Assembly: GCA_033875255.1 (NCBI GenBank)
Contig: JAWZSN010000020.1
Coordinates: 1-64,000, forward strand
DNA: 64,000 bases
Source of the DNA: Marinimicrococcus sp033875255
GTDB lineage: Bacteria > Pseudomonadota > Alphaproteobacteria > Geminicoccales > Geminicoccaceae
Direction of reading: 5' to 3'
Shown here: piece after piece, positions 33,508 through 42,865 of the stretch
Position numbering within the stretch: position 1 is the first letter of the stretch
How the letters are laid out: every line of letters begins with the position of its first letter
The notes under the pieces: generated by a model
Seen by the model: only the letters and a program-made list of their open reading frames with translations
What the model was told of the DNA's origin: nothing
The model's database searches: none
Translations under genes and position numbers: made by a program

Positions 33508-34020
33508 TCAGGCGCGCAGGCGGCGCGACTTGGCCAGCTTGCGCAGGATCATGTTGCGCTTGAGCGGCGTCAGATGGTCGGTGAAGAGGATTCCGTCGAG
33601 ATGGTCGATCTCGTGCTGCAGGCAGCGCCCCAGCAGGCCGTCGGCCTCGATCTCGCGGCTCTTGCCGGTCTCGTCGAGATAGCGCACCCGCACTGCTGCC
33701 GGGCGCCTCACCTCGCCATACTGGTCGGGCAGGCTGAGGCAGCCCTCCTCGGCGATCTCCTCCTCCTCCGAGCGCCAGAGGATCTCGGGATTGCACAGCC
33801 GCAAGGGAGCATCCGGCTCGTTCTCGCGGCTGACATCGACCACGATCACGCGGCGCGACACGCCGATCTGCGGGGCGGCGAGGCCGATGCCGGGGGCCGC
33901 GTACATGGTCTCCAGCATGTCGTCCATGAGCCGGCGCAGCGCGTCGTCGACCGCCTCGACGGGGGCGGCCGGCTTCTTGAGCACCGGCTCGGGCACCTCG
34001 AGAATCTGCAAGATAGCCAT
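33508..34020 (-). CDS. def: Peptide deformylase
   Basis: The 170-residue metalloenzyme removes the formyl group from nascent proteins. All three family motifs are visible: GIGLAAPQIG, EEGCLSLPDQ with the metal-binding Cys, and QHEIDHLDGILF with the two His ligands and the catalytic Glu. It precedes fmt, the gene for the opposing reaction, in the same transcript. Confidence 0.97.
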   Translation of the reverse strand: MAILQILEVPEPVLKKPAAPVEAVDDALRRLMDDMLETMYAAPGIGLAAPQIGVSRRVIVVDVSRENEPDAPLRLCNPEILWRSEEEEIAEEGCLSLPDQYGEVRRPAAVRVRYLDETGKSREIEADGLLGRCLQHEIDHLDGILFTDHLTPLKRNMILRKLAKSRRLRA

Positions 34021-34080
34021 CTAGAGCTTCCAGCGCCTTCATGGTGGCCGCGGCGTCGTGCCGGCGGCCGGGAGAGAGCC

Positions 34081-34677
34081 TCAGCCCACCGGCTGGCGCG
34101 AGCGCAGCGCCGCGGCGAGGGTCCCTTCGTCCAGATAGTTGAGCTCGCCGCCGACCGGAACCCCGTAGCCCAGCCTGGTCACCCGGACGGGAAGCGGGCG
34201 CAGCCGCTCGGCGAGGTAGTGGGCGGTGGTCTGGCCGTCGACCGTGGCGGAGAGCGCCAGGATCACCTCCTCGACCTTCTCCGCCGCGATCCGTCCGAGG
34301 AGCCGGTCGACGCCCAATTCCTCGGGACCCACCGCGTCGGCTGCCGAGAGGGTGCCGCCCAGCACGTGGTAGCGGCCGCGAAAGCTGCCCGCCCGCTCCA
34401 TCGCCCAGAGGTCCTCGACCGCCTCGACCACCAGGAGCGCGTGCTCCTCGCGGCGCGGGTCGGTGCACAGGCCGCAGGGATCGCGGGTGTCGAGATTGCC
34501 GCAGCGGCTGCAGCTTCGTGCCGTCCGCGCGGTCTCCTCGAGGGCCTGGAGCAGCGGTGCCAGCAGGGTCTCCCGCCGCTTGAGGAGTGCCAGGACGGCG
34601 CGCTGCGAGGAGCGCGGACCCAGACCCGGCAGCCGCCCGAAGAGGCGGATCAGCTTCTCGATCTCCGGTGCAGCCAT
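34081..34677 (-). CDS. recR: Recombination mediator RecR
   Basis: The 198-residue protein helps load RecA at gaps, together with RecF and RecO. An N-terminal helix-hairpin-helix (LFGRLPGLGPRSSQRAVLAL), the zinc-binding Cys cluster CSRCGNLDTRDPCGLC, and a Toprim domain with ALLVVEAVEDLWAMERAG and YHVLGGTLSAAD are in order. It lies 32 bases downstream of the YbaB gene, in the conserved dnaX-ybaB-recR order. Confidence 0.96.
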   Translation of the reverse strand: MAAPEIEKLIRLFGRLPGLGPRSSQRAVLALLKRRETLLAPLLQALEETARTARSCSRCGNLDTRDPCGLCTDPRREEHALLVVEAVEDLWAMERAGSFRGRYHVLGGTLSAADAVGPEELGVDRLLGRIAAEKVEEVILALSATVDGQTTAHYLAERLRPLPVRVTRLGYGVPVGGELNYLDEGTLAAALRSRQPVG

Positions 34678-34709
34678 GGCTCAGGGGCGCCCTGCCGGCG
34701 CGCCGTTTC

Positions 34710-35033
34710 TCAGAACGGCAGCTTCATGCCCGGAGGCAGCGGCATGCCGCCCGCGAGCTTGCCCATCTCGGCCTGGAGATGAGCATCGATCTTGGCCTTG
34801 GCGTCGTTGGTGGCGGCCACCACCAGATCCTCGAGGATCTCCATCTCCTCCGGATCGGCCAGCGACTTGTCGATCTTGATGCCGCGCATCTCGCCCTTGC
34901 CGTTCAGCGTGACGGTGACGAGACCGCCGCCGGACTGGCCGTCCATCTCCGTCTCGGCGAGCTTTTGCTGCATCTCGCCCATGCGCTGCTGGAGCTTTTG
35001 CGCCTCCTTCAGCATGTTGGAGAGATTCTTCAT
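34710..35033 (-). CDS. YbaB/EbfC-family nucleoid-associated protein
   Basis: The 107-residue protein forms small dimers that bind DNA. KNLSNMLKEAQKLQQRMGEM is the N-terminal helix, GLVTVTLNGKGEMRGIKID the beta sheet, and the C-terminus is rich in Gly/Pro/Met. ATG 35033 overlaps the dnaX TGA (ATGA), so it is translationally coupled to dnaX. Confidence 0.95.
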   Translation of the reverse strand: MKNLSNMLKEAQKLQQRMGEMQQKLAETEMDGQSGGGLVTVTLNGKGEMRGIKIDKSLADPEEMEILEDLVVAATNDAKAKIDAHLQAEMGKLAGGMPLPPGMKLPF

Positions 35034-36760
35034 GCCTGCTGATCCCGTTGCATGTCGTGATGATCGGTCTCGTCCGAGACCGGGCGTACGTCGATGATGG
35101 CCGAGCCCGGGAAGGCTTCCAGCACCCGGCGCATCGTGTCCTCTTCGGCAAGCGCCTCGATCCGCGCCTGCTTCGCCACCTGCTCGCGCTCCGCCATGGT
35201 GGGCTCGCCCGGGGCCTGGCCCAGCGCCACGATCCAGCGTCGCCCGGTGATCCGCGTCGCCGCCTCGGCGAGCCGGCTGGCCACGTCGGGGGGCAGGCCC
35301 GGGGCGGGGCGGAACTCGATGCGGCCCGGCTCGAAGCGGATCACCCGCGCACCGCCGTGGAGAAAGGCGGCAAGCGGCTTCTCGCCGCTCCGGCGCAGCA
35401 GGGCGATCATCTCCTCGAAGCTTTCCGGCACGGCGTCGCGCGGCGCCGCCTGCCGGGCCGGCTGCGGCACGGGTGCCGCCATCTGCCGCGCCGCCGCCCG
35501 GCCGCCGGCCTGCAGCGCCGGCGCCGTGGCACGGCCGGCGGGCGGCTCGCTTCGCGTTCCAACCGGCACGGTCCCTGCCGGCAGGGCGCCGCCGCCGCGC
35601 AGCAGCCGCGCGATCTCGCCCGGCGGCGGCAGGTCGCTGACGCACGCCAGGCGCAGCAGCACCATCTCGCCGGCGGCGAGCGCCCCGGGGGCGCTGCGCA
35701 CCTCCTCGAGCCCCTTGAGGAGGATCTGCCAGGCCCGCGCCAGCACCGGCAGGGAAAGCTGCCCCGCCATGACGCGCAGTTTCTCGAGCAGGCTCGGCCC
35801 CAGCGCGGTGCCGTTCTCGCCGGGCGGCGCACCGGCGGCGAGCCGGCTCAATGTATGGACGAGGCCCAGCAGGTCCTGCAGCACCGCGGCCGGATCGGCG
35901 CCCAGCCCGTAGAGCGCGCCGAACCGGTCGAGCGCCTCGCCGGCGTCGCCCTTGAGGACGGTGTCGAGCAGCTCGACGATCCGCGCGCGGTCGCCCAGGC
36001 CCAGCATCTCTTGGACCAGCGCCTCGCCGACCTCGCCGCCACCCAGCGCGATCGCCTGGTCGAGCAGCGAGAGACTGTCGCGCACCGAGCCCTCGGCGGC
36101 GGCGGCGACGAGGGCCAGGGCCGCCGGCTCGACCGTCACCTTCTCCCGTGCGCAGATCGCCGCCAGGTGCGCGGCCAGGCCCTCGGGCTCGACCCGCCGC
36201 AGGTCGAAGCGCTGGCAGCGCGAGAGGACCGTGACCGGAACCTTGCGCGCCTCGGTGGTGGCGAAGATGAACTTGGCGTGCGGCGGCGGCTCTTCGAGGG
36301 TCTTGAGAAGGCCGTTGAAGGCCTTCTCGGAGAGCATGTGCACCTCGTCGATGATGTAGACCTTGTAGCGCGACGCTGCCGGGGCGTAGCGCACGCTGTC
36401 GACGATCTCGCGGATGTCGTCGATGCCGGTGCGGGTCGCGGCATCCATCTCGATCACGTCGATGGGCCGCTCCTGCGCCATGGCCTGGCACGAGGGGCAA
36501 ACGCCGCAGGGCTCGGCGGTGGGGCCGCCCTGGCCGTCGGGGCCGGTGCAGTTGAGGCCGCGGGCGATGATCCGGGCGGTGGTGGTCTTGCCCACGCCGC
36601 GGATACCGGAGAGCAGGAAGGCGTGCGCCACCCGGCCGGAGGCCAGGGCATTGCCCAGCGTCCGCACGAGCGCCTCCTGGCCGATCAGCTCCGAGAGCCG
36701 GGTCGGACGGTAGCTGCGCGCGAGCACGCGATACGCTTGCGGAACCGCAGAACTGTCCAT
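35030..36760 (-). CDS. dnaX: DNA polymerase III subunits gamma/tau
   Basis: The 576-residue clamp-loader ATPase places the sliding clamp on DNA. Walker A is GIRGVGKTTTARIIARGLNC, the zinc module ends CGVCPSC, Walker B reads VYIIDEVHMLSE, and sensor/arginine-finger motifs are in TVLSRCQRFDLRR. The C-terminal third is Pro/Ala-rich, followed by a tau-specific domain (FLHGGARVIRFEPGRIEFRP). No clear A-rich slippery site for making a separate gamma form was seen. It lies directly downstream of the SRP RNA gene. Confidence 0.96.
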   Translation of the reverse strand: MDSSAVPQAYRVLARSYRPTRLSELIGQEALVRTLGNALASGRVAHAFLLSGIRGVGKTTTARIIARGLNCTGPDGQGGPTAEPCGVCPSCQAMAQERPIDVIEMDAATRTGIDDIREIVDSVRYAPAASRYKVYIIDEVHMLSEKAFNGLLKTLEEPPPHAKFIFATTEARKVPVTVLSRCQRFDLRRVEPEGLAAHLAAICAREKVTVEPAALALVAAAAEGSVRDSLSLLDQAIALGGGEVGEALVQEMLGLGDRARIVELLDTVLKGDAGEALDRFGALYGLGADPAAVLQDLLGLVHTLSRLAAGAPPGENGTALGPSLLEKLRVMAGQLSLPVLARAWQILLKGLEEVRSAPGALAAGEMVLLRLACVSDLPPPGEIARLLRGGGALPAGTVPVGTRSEPPAGRATAPALQAGGRAAARQMAAPVPQPARQAAPRDAVPESFEEMIALLRRSGEKPLAAFLHGGARVIRFEPGRIEFRPAPGLPPDVASRLAEAATRITGRRWIVALGQAPGEPTMAEREQVAKQARIEALAEEDTMRRVLEAFPGSAIIDVRPVSDETDHHDMQRDQQA

Positions 36761-36797
36761 GGGGCGCGTCGGGAACCGGGCGAGGAAGGGGGAGGAG

Positions 36798-36898
36798 GCG
36801 GAAGACTGGCGGACGACCCGATGCGAAGCTCGTTACGGCTGCTTCCTTCCGGACCTGACCGGGTTGGCGAGAGCACCGTCCGCCGCCAGCCTTCCTGC
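36798..36898 (-). ncRNA. ffs: Small signal recognition particle RNA (4.5S type)
   Basis: The minus strand carries the invariant apical loop core GTCAGGTCCGGAAGGAAGCA, the binding site for Ffh. The flanking arms pair: GGAAG-CTGGCG-GGAC-type sequence (about 36881-36897) with GTCC-GCCAG-CTTCC-type sequence (about 36800-36814). The exact ends are estimated from this pairing. Its position just upstream of dnaX is the usual one in alphaproteobacteria. The RNA targets inner-membrane proteins to the Sec machinery. Confidence 0.92.
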
Positions 36899-36993
36899 CC
36901 GCAATATCGGCCCTGGAGCCGCCTTGCGCAAGACCGCAGCATGCCGGAAAGTGCCGCAGGCCGCGCGCTTTGGCCAATCCAGGACGAATCTCG

Positions 36994-37881
36994 ATGCTCA
37001 GACCTCCCAGCCCGCCGCACGTCTATTCCGGTGCCGCCTTCGACCGGGCGGCGCTGCGCCGCCGCGACGCCGCCTGGCTCGAGGTCTGCCGCCGCGACCC
37101 CGAGACGCGGATCGTGTTCCTCTCCGGCCTCGCCGTGCCGGTGGACGGGCCCGAGGAAGCACCGCGCCTGAGAACGCTGCGCCTGGGCGAGATCGCGGCG
37201 GAGCTGCCCGAGGAGGCGGTCTTTTTGGGGATCCACGAGGGGGCGGCGCATTTCGCCGTCGACCTGCCGCCGCCGCCCGCGCTGCGCCGCTTCGTCGAGC
37301 TGCGCTCGGTGGGCCTCTTGCTGCCGACCGCCGAGGCCGGCCTTCTGGCCCTGGCACGGGCGTTGCGCCACTGGCACGCGGGCCACCGCTTTTGCGGCGC
37401 CTGCGGGGCGCCGACCCGCGCCGTCGAGGCCGGCCATGCGCGACGTTGCGATCCGTGCGACCGCACCGTGTTCCCGCGCACCGACCCGGCGGTGATCGTG
37501 CTGGTCACCCGCGGCGAGCACTGCGTGCTGGGTCGGGCAGGGCGCTTCCCCGAAGGCATGTACTCGACCCTCGCGGGCTTCGTGGAGCCGGGCGAGACGT
37601 TGGAGGAGTGCCTTGCCCGCGAGGTCATGGAGGAGGTCGGCATCCTCGTCGAGCGGCCTGTCTACCGTTCCTCGCAGCCCTGGCCCTTTCCGCAGTCGCT
37701 CATGCTGGGCTTTCGCGCCGAGGCGCGCAGCGAGGCGATCCGCATCGATCCGGAGGAGATCGAGGACGCCCGCTGGTTCAGCCGCGCTGCGCTCGCCGAT
37801 CCGGCGCGGCGTCCGGTCCGCCTGCCGGCCGAGGACAGTATCGCCCGTTTCCTGATCGAGGAGTGGCTCGCCGAGGGCTGA
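36994..37881 (+). CDS. nudC: NAD+ diphosphatase (NADH pyrophosphatase / RNA decapping)
   Basis: The 295-residue Nudix enzyme splits NAD(H) to NMN and AMP and can remove NAD caps from RNA. A Zn ribbon (FCGACGAPT and RRCDPCD) precedes the Nudix box GFVEPGETLEECLAREVMEE. The NudC-specific motif SQPWPFPQS follows it. ATG 36994 follows AGGACGA. It is divergent from the SRP RNA gene and converges with mmcB. Confidence 0.95.
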   Translation: MLRPPSPPHVYSGAAFDRAALRRRDAAWLEVCRRDPETRIVFLSGLAVPVDGPEEAPRLRTLRLGEIAAELPEEAVFLGIHEGAAHFAVDLPPPPALRRFVELRSVGLLLPTAEAGLLALARALRHWHAGHRFCGACGAPTRAVEAGHARRCDPCDRTVFPRTDPAVIVLVTRGEHCVLGRAGRFPEGMYSTLAGFVEPGETLEECLAREVMEEVGILVERPVYRSSQPWPFPQSLMLGFRAEARSEAIRIDPEEIEDARWFSRAALADPARRPVRLPAEDSIARFLIEEWLAEG

Positions 37882-38066
37882 GCGCGGCCGAGGCCCTGGC
37901 GGCCCTGACGGACGGCGATCCGGCGCCCCGCTTCCGGGTCCAAGGCATCATCGGCCATGGCAGAACGCTTTTTTCCCGTCCTTGTCGCGGGGGCGGGATC
38001 ACCAGTCTGCCACCTGGTCCCTGCCACATGATGAAGGGCCGCCGTGGCTCCGTGCCACGGCCGCGT

Positions 38067-38540
38067 CTATGCCCGGAGATTCCCGAGCCGCGCGTCCGGG
38101 TCCGTCATGGCGTGCAGCCGGGCCGCGGCGAGGCGGCCGAAGCGCAGGAGAAGGGCCCGGCGCCGGGCCGCCGCGAGCGGCCGCTCGCGGGCGGGGCGCA
38201 GGATCTCGCCATGGAAGCGGTCGGCGACGATCAGCCCTTCCTCCGCCGGCAGCAGCCCGGCGGGGAAGTCGGCAGGCACCGCGAAATAGAACGCGTCGGC
38301 ATGGTCCAGGTAGAGCTGCCATTTGGCGTCGCTCAGGAAGTCCTCCCGGCAGCTCTTGATCTCGACCGCGACCAGCCTGCCGTCACGAGCCAGGGCCAGC
38401 AGGTCGAGGCGGCGGCCCCCGGGCAGAGGCACCTCGGCGAGCGGCGACAAACCGAGGCCGGCCAGCAGGCGCATCGTGCCCCGTCGTACGCCATTGGTGA
38501 CGTCGGCACGGCCGGGAGCGGAAGAAAGGGAGAGATCCAT
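38067..38540 (-). CDS. MmcB-family DNA repair protein
   Basis: The 157-residue protein resembles Caulobacter MmcB, an SOS-linked protein of the restriction-endonuclease-like fold. LAEVPLPGGRRLDLLALARD, VEIKSCREDFLSDAKWQLYL with the catalytic-type Asp...Glu-x-Lys, and GLLPAEEGLIVADRFHGEIL are the family's core. ATG 38540 is preceded by GAAAGGGAGAG. It is divergent from the DUF2336 gene, 76 bases away. No clear LexA box was noticed. Confidence 0.85.
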   Translation of the reverse strand: MDLSLSSAPGRADVTNGVRRGTMRLLAGLGLSPLAEVPLPGGRRLDLLALARDGRLVAVEIKSCREDFLSDAKWQLYLDHADAFYFAVPADFPAGLLPAEEGLIVADRFHGEILRPARERPLAAARRRALLLRFGRLAAARLHAMTDPDARLGNLRA

Positions 38541-38616
38541 AAAGCGTTTCTTAAGACCCCCGGCGGTAGCCTGCCAGCAGGGTTCGACGATCGGCCAGCG
38601 GCAGCGAGGGAAACGG

Positions 38617-39801
38617 GTGTCCGTCGACATGACAGGGACGCAGGAGCGAAGCGGGCGGGCTGGTAGCGCGGTGCGGCGCCAGCAGCTCGAGATGGCGGCC
38701 GGCGGAGCGGCCGTGCTGGATATCGGCGACGTCGAGGCGCTGCGCAACGGGCGCTCGCCGGAGGCGCGGGCGCAGGTGGCCGCCAAGCTCGGCCGCCAGT
38801 TCGACGCGCTGAGCCGGAGCGGCGAGCGGGACATCGCCCAGGCGGTGCTGCTGCTGCTCGTGCGCGACGTCGAGAAGGAGGTGCGGCGGAGCCTCTCCGA
38901 GGCGGTCTCGGGCAGCGTCGAGCTGCCGGCCGAGGTCGCGCGCCGCCTTGCCCGCGACGATATCGAGGTCGCTCGGCCGGTGCTCGAGCGCAGCCCGGTG
39001 CTGGCGGACGAGGATCTGGAGGACATCGTCCGCACCAACGCCATGCAGTATGCTCTGGCGGTGGCAGCCCGCGAGCGGCTGTCCGAGCTGGTGGCCGACG
39101 CCCTGGTCGACACCGGCCATCAGCCGGTGGTGGCACGGGTCGTCGGCAATGACGGGGCACAGCTCTCGGGCCGGGCGCTGCAGCGGGTGCTCGACGACTT
39201 CCAGGCCGACCGGGAGGTGCGCAGCCGTCTGGTGCGCCGTCCGGAGCTTCCCTACGAGCTGGTCGAGCAGCTGGTCGAGGCGGTCGGCGCCCAACTCGAA
39301 TGGGAGCTGCTGCGCGACGGGCGGGTGAGCCGCGATGCGGCCGAGAACCTGATGCGGGCCGTACGCGAGCGCAGCACCATCGACCTCGTCGCCCGCGAGC
39401 ATGGCGAGCGCGGCGTGGCCGCCCATCTGCGCGAACGCTTCCTCGCCGGCGATCTCGCGCACGAGGATCTGCTGGGTTTCCTGCGCGACGGCGAGGTGGC
39501 ACGGCTCGAGATCGGCCTGGCGCTCCATGTCGATATGCCGGTAGCCCAGCTGCGCAAGCTTCTCTACCAGAGCGACCGTCGCCATCTCGCGGCGCTGTGC
39601 GTGCGCGCCGGGTTCGCCACGCCGCACTATCTGATGCTGCGCATGGCGCTCGATCTCGCCGAGGAGACTGTCGGCAAGGGAGAGCGCAATGGCGGCTATG
39701 CCCCCGACACGCTCCGCTTCCTGCAGAGCCAGTACGAGCGGCTGCGCGCCGACCCGGCCCAGGTCGCGGCCCTGCTGGGCCTGCCGGTGCCGGCAGGCTG
39801 A
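38617..39801 (+). CDS. DUF2336-domain protein
   Basis: The 394-residue, all-helical, charged protein matches the DUF2336 family, almost confined to alphaproteobacteria. It shows HEAT-like helical repeats (for example DVEKEVRRSLSEAVSGSVEL, DDIEVARPVLERSPVLADED, DREVRSRLVRRPELPYELVE). No signal peptide or catalytic motif is visible. GTG 38617 is preferred over ATG 38629 because GAGGG lies at the right distance. The function is unknown. Confidence 0.82.
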   Translation: MSVDMTGTQERSGRAGSAVRRQQLEMAAGGAAVLDIGDVEALRNGRSPEARAQVAAKLGRQFDALSRSGERDIAQAVLLLLVRDVEKEVRRSLSEAVSGSVELPAEVARRLARDDIEVARPVLERSPVLADEDLEDIVRTNAMQYALAVAARERLSELVADALVDTGHQPVVARVVGNDGAQLSGRALQRVLDDFQADREVRSRLVRRPELPYELVEQLVEAVGAQLEWELLRDGRVSRDAAENLMRAVRERSTIDLVAREHGERGVAAHLRERFLAGDLAHEDLLGFLRDGEVARLEIGLALHVDMPVAQLRKLLYQSDRRHLAALCVRAGFATPHYLMLRMALDLAEETVGKGERNGGYAPDTLRFLQSQYERLRADPAQVAALLGLPVPAG

Positions 39802-40247
39802 GGGCCATGGCCGCGGTACAGCCGCTGGGCGGCTGCTGCGGCGCTCCGGGCGCAGGCCGGCCATCCCTTGCGCGGGCATCGGCACCCGCAGGTGGGCGAG
39901 GGCCGCAAGCGGGACTGACGGTGCGGCCAGCCGCCCGGCCGGCCCGGTGTCGTCGTCACCCCCATGTCGCGGGATGAAGCGGGCCTGCCCGTCCTGAAGC
40001 GAGCCGCGAGCCCGGCGGCGGTCCGGCGGATCTCGTTGCGCGAGCCTGCACGCCGCGCCGGTTGCCGCTGTTATGGGCCCATGGAGACCGGGCGTGCCGG
40101 GCTGGCCCGGGAAGGATGGCAGGCGCTACCGCCGGCAGCGTGGCGGGACCGTGCCGTTGCGGTGAGGCCGCATTGTGGCGGGGAAGCTGGCGGCAGCGGG
40201 CGCTTGGCCTCTCGCCTCTTGCGGCCGGTGCGGCTAAGGTCCGGCGC
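39802..40247. other. Intergenic region upstream of dnaB
   Basis: This 446-base stretch has no gene that I can support. Short frames lack ribosome sites and family similarity. It should contain the promoter of the dnaB-alr-mla-radA operon, but no clear -35/-10 pair was identified. No tRNA or structured RNA core was recognised. Confidence 0.4.
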
Positions 40248-41762
40248 ATGGCAGACATGGACACGCTCGAGCGGGCGGCGGACGCCCCGGCTGGCCCGAC
40301 CTTCCGCACCCAGCCGCACAATATCGAGGCGGAGCAGTCGCTCCTGGGGGCCGTTCTCGTGAACAACGAGGCGTTCCACCGGGTGAGCGACTTCCTGCGC
40401 GCCGAGCATTTCTACGAGCCGGTGCACCAGAGGATCTTCGAGGCCTGCGCCATCCGCATCGGCCGCGGCCAGCTGGCCGACCACCGCACCCTCTATCATC
40501 TGTTCGAGACCGACCCGGCGCTCCAGGAGCTGGACGGGCCGCGCTACCTGGCGCGTCTCGCGGCGGCTGCCGAGACCATCATCAACGCCTCCGAGTATGG
40601 CCGGATCATCCACGACCTGGCGCTGCGCCGCGGCCTCATCCGCGTCGGCGAGGAGGTCGTCACCACGGCCTACGAGCCGCAGGCCGAGGGCAGCGGCAAG
40701 GACCAGATCGAGACCGCCGAGCGCCGCCTCTTCGAGCTCGCCCAGCAGGGCGAGATCACCGGTGACTTCCGTGGCTTCTCGGGCGTGCTGACCGAGGCCG
40801 TGCGGCACATCGAGAGCGCCTTCCACAAGACCGGCAAGGTTACCGGCGTGCCCACCGGCCTCACCGGCCTCGACGAGAAGATGGGCGGCCTGCAGCGCTC
40901 CGACCTGCTGATCCTCGCCGGCCGCCCGAGCATGGGCAAGACCGCGCTGGCGGTCACCATTGCCGCCAATGCCGCCATGGCCGAGTTCCACGAGCGGGAC
41001 CGCGAGCAGGCCAAGCACGAGAATTTCGTGGTGGGCGTGTTCTCGCTGGAGATGTCGGCCGAGCAGCTCGCCACCCGCCTGATCTCGGCCCAGGCGCAGG
41101 TCGAGAGCGACCGGCTGCGGCGCGGCGATTTCGACGAGAACGACTGGCCGAAGCTGGTCCGCGCGACCCAGGAGCTGTCGGCGCTGCCGCTGTTCATCGA
41201 CGACACGCCGGCCCTCTCGGTCTCCGCCCTGCGCACCCGGGCGCGGCGCCTCAAGCGCACCCAGGGCCTGAACCTGCTGGTGGTCGACTATCTCCAGCTC
41301 CTGCGCGGCAGCGGCACCTACGCCCAGGCCAACCGGGTCCAGGAGATCTCCGAGATCACCCAGAGCCTCAAGGCGATCGCCAAGGAGCTCAACATCCCGG
41401 TGCTGGCGCTCTCGCAGCTCTCGCGCGCCGTCGAGCAGCGCGAGGACAAGCGGCCGATGCTCTCGGACCTGCGCGAATCGGGCTCCATCGAGCAGGACGC
41501 CGACATCGTCATGTTCGTCTTCCGCGAGGAGTACTATCTCTCCCGCGCGGTGCCGGCGCAGCGCGAGAGCGAGCCGCAAGACAAGTTCCAGGAGCGCTAC
41601 CAGCAGTGGTTCGAGCGGTGCCAGGCGATGCACAACAAGGCCGAGGTGATCATCGCCAAGCAGCGGCACGGGCCGATCGGCACCGTGCAGGTGCAGTTCG
41701 ACGGCAGCTACGGCCGCTTTCGCAACCTCGAGACCTCCGCCTACCAGGACAGCTATCCGTGA
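40248..41762 (+). CDS. dnaB: Replicative DNA helicase
   Basis: The 504-residue hexameric helicase unwinds DNA at the replication fork. The N-terminal domain begins FRTQPHNIEAEQSLLGAVLV. The RecA-like C-terminal domain has Walker A ILAGRPSMGKTALAVTIAAN, Walker B LNLLVVDYLQLL and the conserved LALSQLSRAVEQREDKRP. No intein is present at the usual insertion sites. AAGGT precedes ATG 40248. Its TGA overlaps the GTG start of alr. Confidence 0.97.
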   Translation: MADMDTLERAADAPAGPTFRTQPHNIEAEQSLLGAVLVNNEAFHRVSDFLRAEHFYEPVHQRIFEACAIRIGRGQLADHRTLYHLFETDPALQELDGPRYLARLAAAAETIINASEYGRIIHDLALRRGLIRVGEEVVTTAYEPQAEGSGKDQIETAERRLFELAQQGEITGDFRGFSGVLTEAVRHIESAFHKTGKVTGVPTGLTGLDEKMGGLQRSDLLILAGRPSMGKTALAVTIAANAAMAEFHERDREQAKHENFVVGVFSLEMSAEQLATRLISAQAQVESDRLRRGDFDENDWPKLVRATQELSALPLFIDDTPALSVSALRTRARRLKRTQGLNLLVVDYLQLLRGSGTYAQANRVQEISEITQSLKAIAKELNIPVLALSQLSRAVEQREDKRPMLSDLRESGSIEQDADIVMFVFREEYYLSRAVPAQRESEPQDKFQERYQQWFERCQAMHNKAEVIIAKQRHGPIGTVQVQFDGSYGRFRNLETSAYQDSYP

Positions 41763-42865
41763 GCGAGCCTCTTCCCGGACCCGCCCGCCTCGAGATCGAC
41801 CTTGCGGCCGTCGCCGCCAACTGGCGCGCCTTGGCAGCACTTGCCGCTCCCGCCGTCGTGGCGGGCGTGGTCAAGGCCGATGCTTACGGGCTCGGTGCCG
41901 CCCGCGTCGCCCCCGCCTTGTGGGCCGCCGGCTGCCGCGACTTCTTCGTGGCCCGGGCCGGAGAAGGCGTGGCGCTGCGCCGGATCCTGCCCGGCGCGCG
42001 CATCTTCGTCCTCGACGGGCTGCTGCCCGGTACCGAGCAGCCCCTCGCCGGCCACCGCCTGGTGCCGGTCCTCAACCAGCCGGACGAGCTCGCCCGCTGG
42101 CGGGTGGCCGCGGCACAGGCCGGGCGGCGGCTGCCTGCCGCGCTGCAGCTCGATACCGGCATGTGCCGGCTGGGCTTTTCCGCGGCCCAGGCCGCCGCCC
42201 TCGACGAGAGCAGCTTCGAGGGGCTGGCGATCGAGCTCGTGATGAGCCACCCGGTGATCGCCGAGGAGGCCGGACACCCGCTCAACGAGCGGCAGCGGCA
42301 GCGTTTCGCAGCGATGCGCCACGGCCTGCCGGCGGCCCCGGCGAGCCTCGCGAATTCCTCGGGAATCTTTCTCGGCCGCGGTTTCCAGCTCGATCTGTGC
42401 CGGCCCGGCGTGGCGCTCTACGGCGCCAACCCGACACCCGGCCGGCCCAACCCGATGCGCCCGGTGGTCCGCCTCGAGGCGCCCGTCATGCAGGTTCACG
42501 ATATCGTGGAGGAGGGCAGCGTGGGCTATGGCGCCACCTGGCCGACGCGGCCTGGCGCGCGCATCGCCACCTTGCCGGTGGGCTATGCCGACGGCTATCC
42601 GCGCAGCGCCGGCAACCAGGCGACCGCGCGGATCGACGGCGTCGAGGTGCCGGTCGCCGGGCGGGTCTCGATGGATCTCACCACCCTGGACGTCAGCAGC
42701 CTCCCCGAAGGCGCGGTGCGGCCGGGCAGCGTGGCCGAGCTCATTGGCGGGCCGGACGGGCTCGACAGGCTGGCGGACGCGGCGGGGACTATCCCCTACG
42801 AGATCCTGACCCGGCTGGGCGCGCGCTACGAGCGCTGCTATCTCGACGCGGAGGCTCCGGCTTGA
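41759..42865 (+). CDS. alr: Alanine racemase
   Basis: The 368-residue PLP enzyme makes D-alanine for peptidoglycan. The PLP lysine is in GVVKADAYGLGAARVAPAL, and the second catalytic residue, Tyr, in EGSVGYGATWPT. LPVGYADGYPRSAGN and AGRVSMDLTTLDVS are family signatures. The GTG start overlaps the dnaB stop (GTGA). The dnaB-alr pair is common in alphaproteobacteria. Confidence 0.95.
   Translation: MSEPLPGPARLEIDLAAVAANWRALAALAAPAVVAGVVKADAYGLGAARVAPALWAAGCRDFFVARAGEGVALRRILPGARIFVLDGLLPGTEQPLAGHRLVPVLNQPDELARWRVAAAQAGRRLPAALQLDTGMCRLGFSAAQAAALDESSFEGLAIELVMSHPVIAEEAGHPLNERQRQRFAAMRHGLPAAPASLANSSGIFLGRGFQLDLCRPGVALYGANPTPGRPNPMRPVVRLEAPVMQVHDIVEEGSVGYGATWPTRPGARIATLPVGYADGYPRSAGNQATARIDGVEVPVAGRVSMDLTTLDVSSLPEGAVRPGSVAELIGGPDGLDRLADAAGTIPYEILTRLGARYERCYLDAEAPA

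Noticed and set aside
35030..36760. A programmed frameshift site in dnaX
   Set aside because: No A-rich slippery heptamer with a downstream stem was visible; the gene reads through to the tau C-terminus.
39964..40362. A 132-codon frame upstream of dnaB
   Set aside because: It overlaps the dnaB start in another frame, has no recognisable family and composition like non-coding GC-rich DNA.
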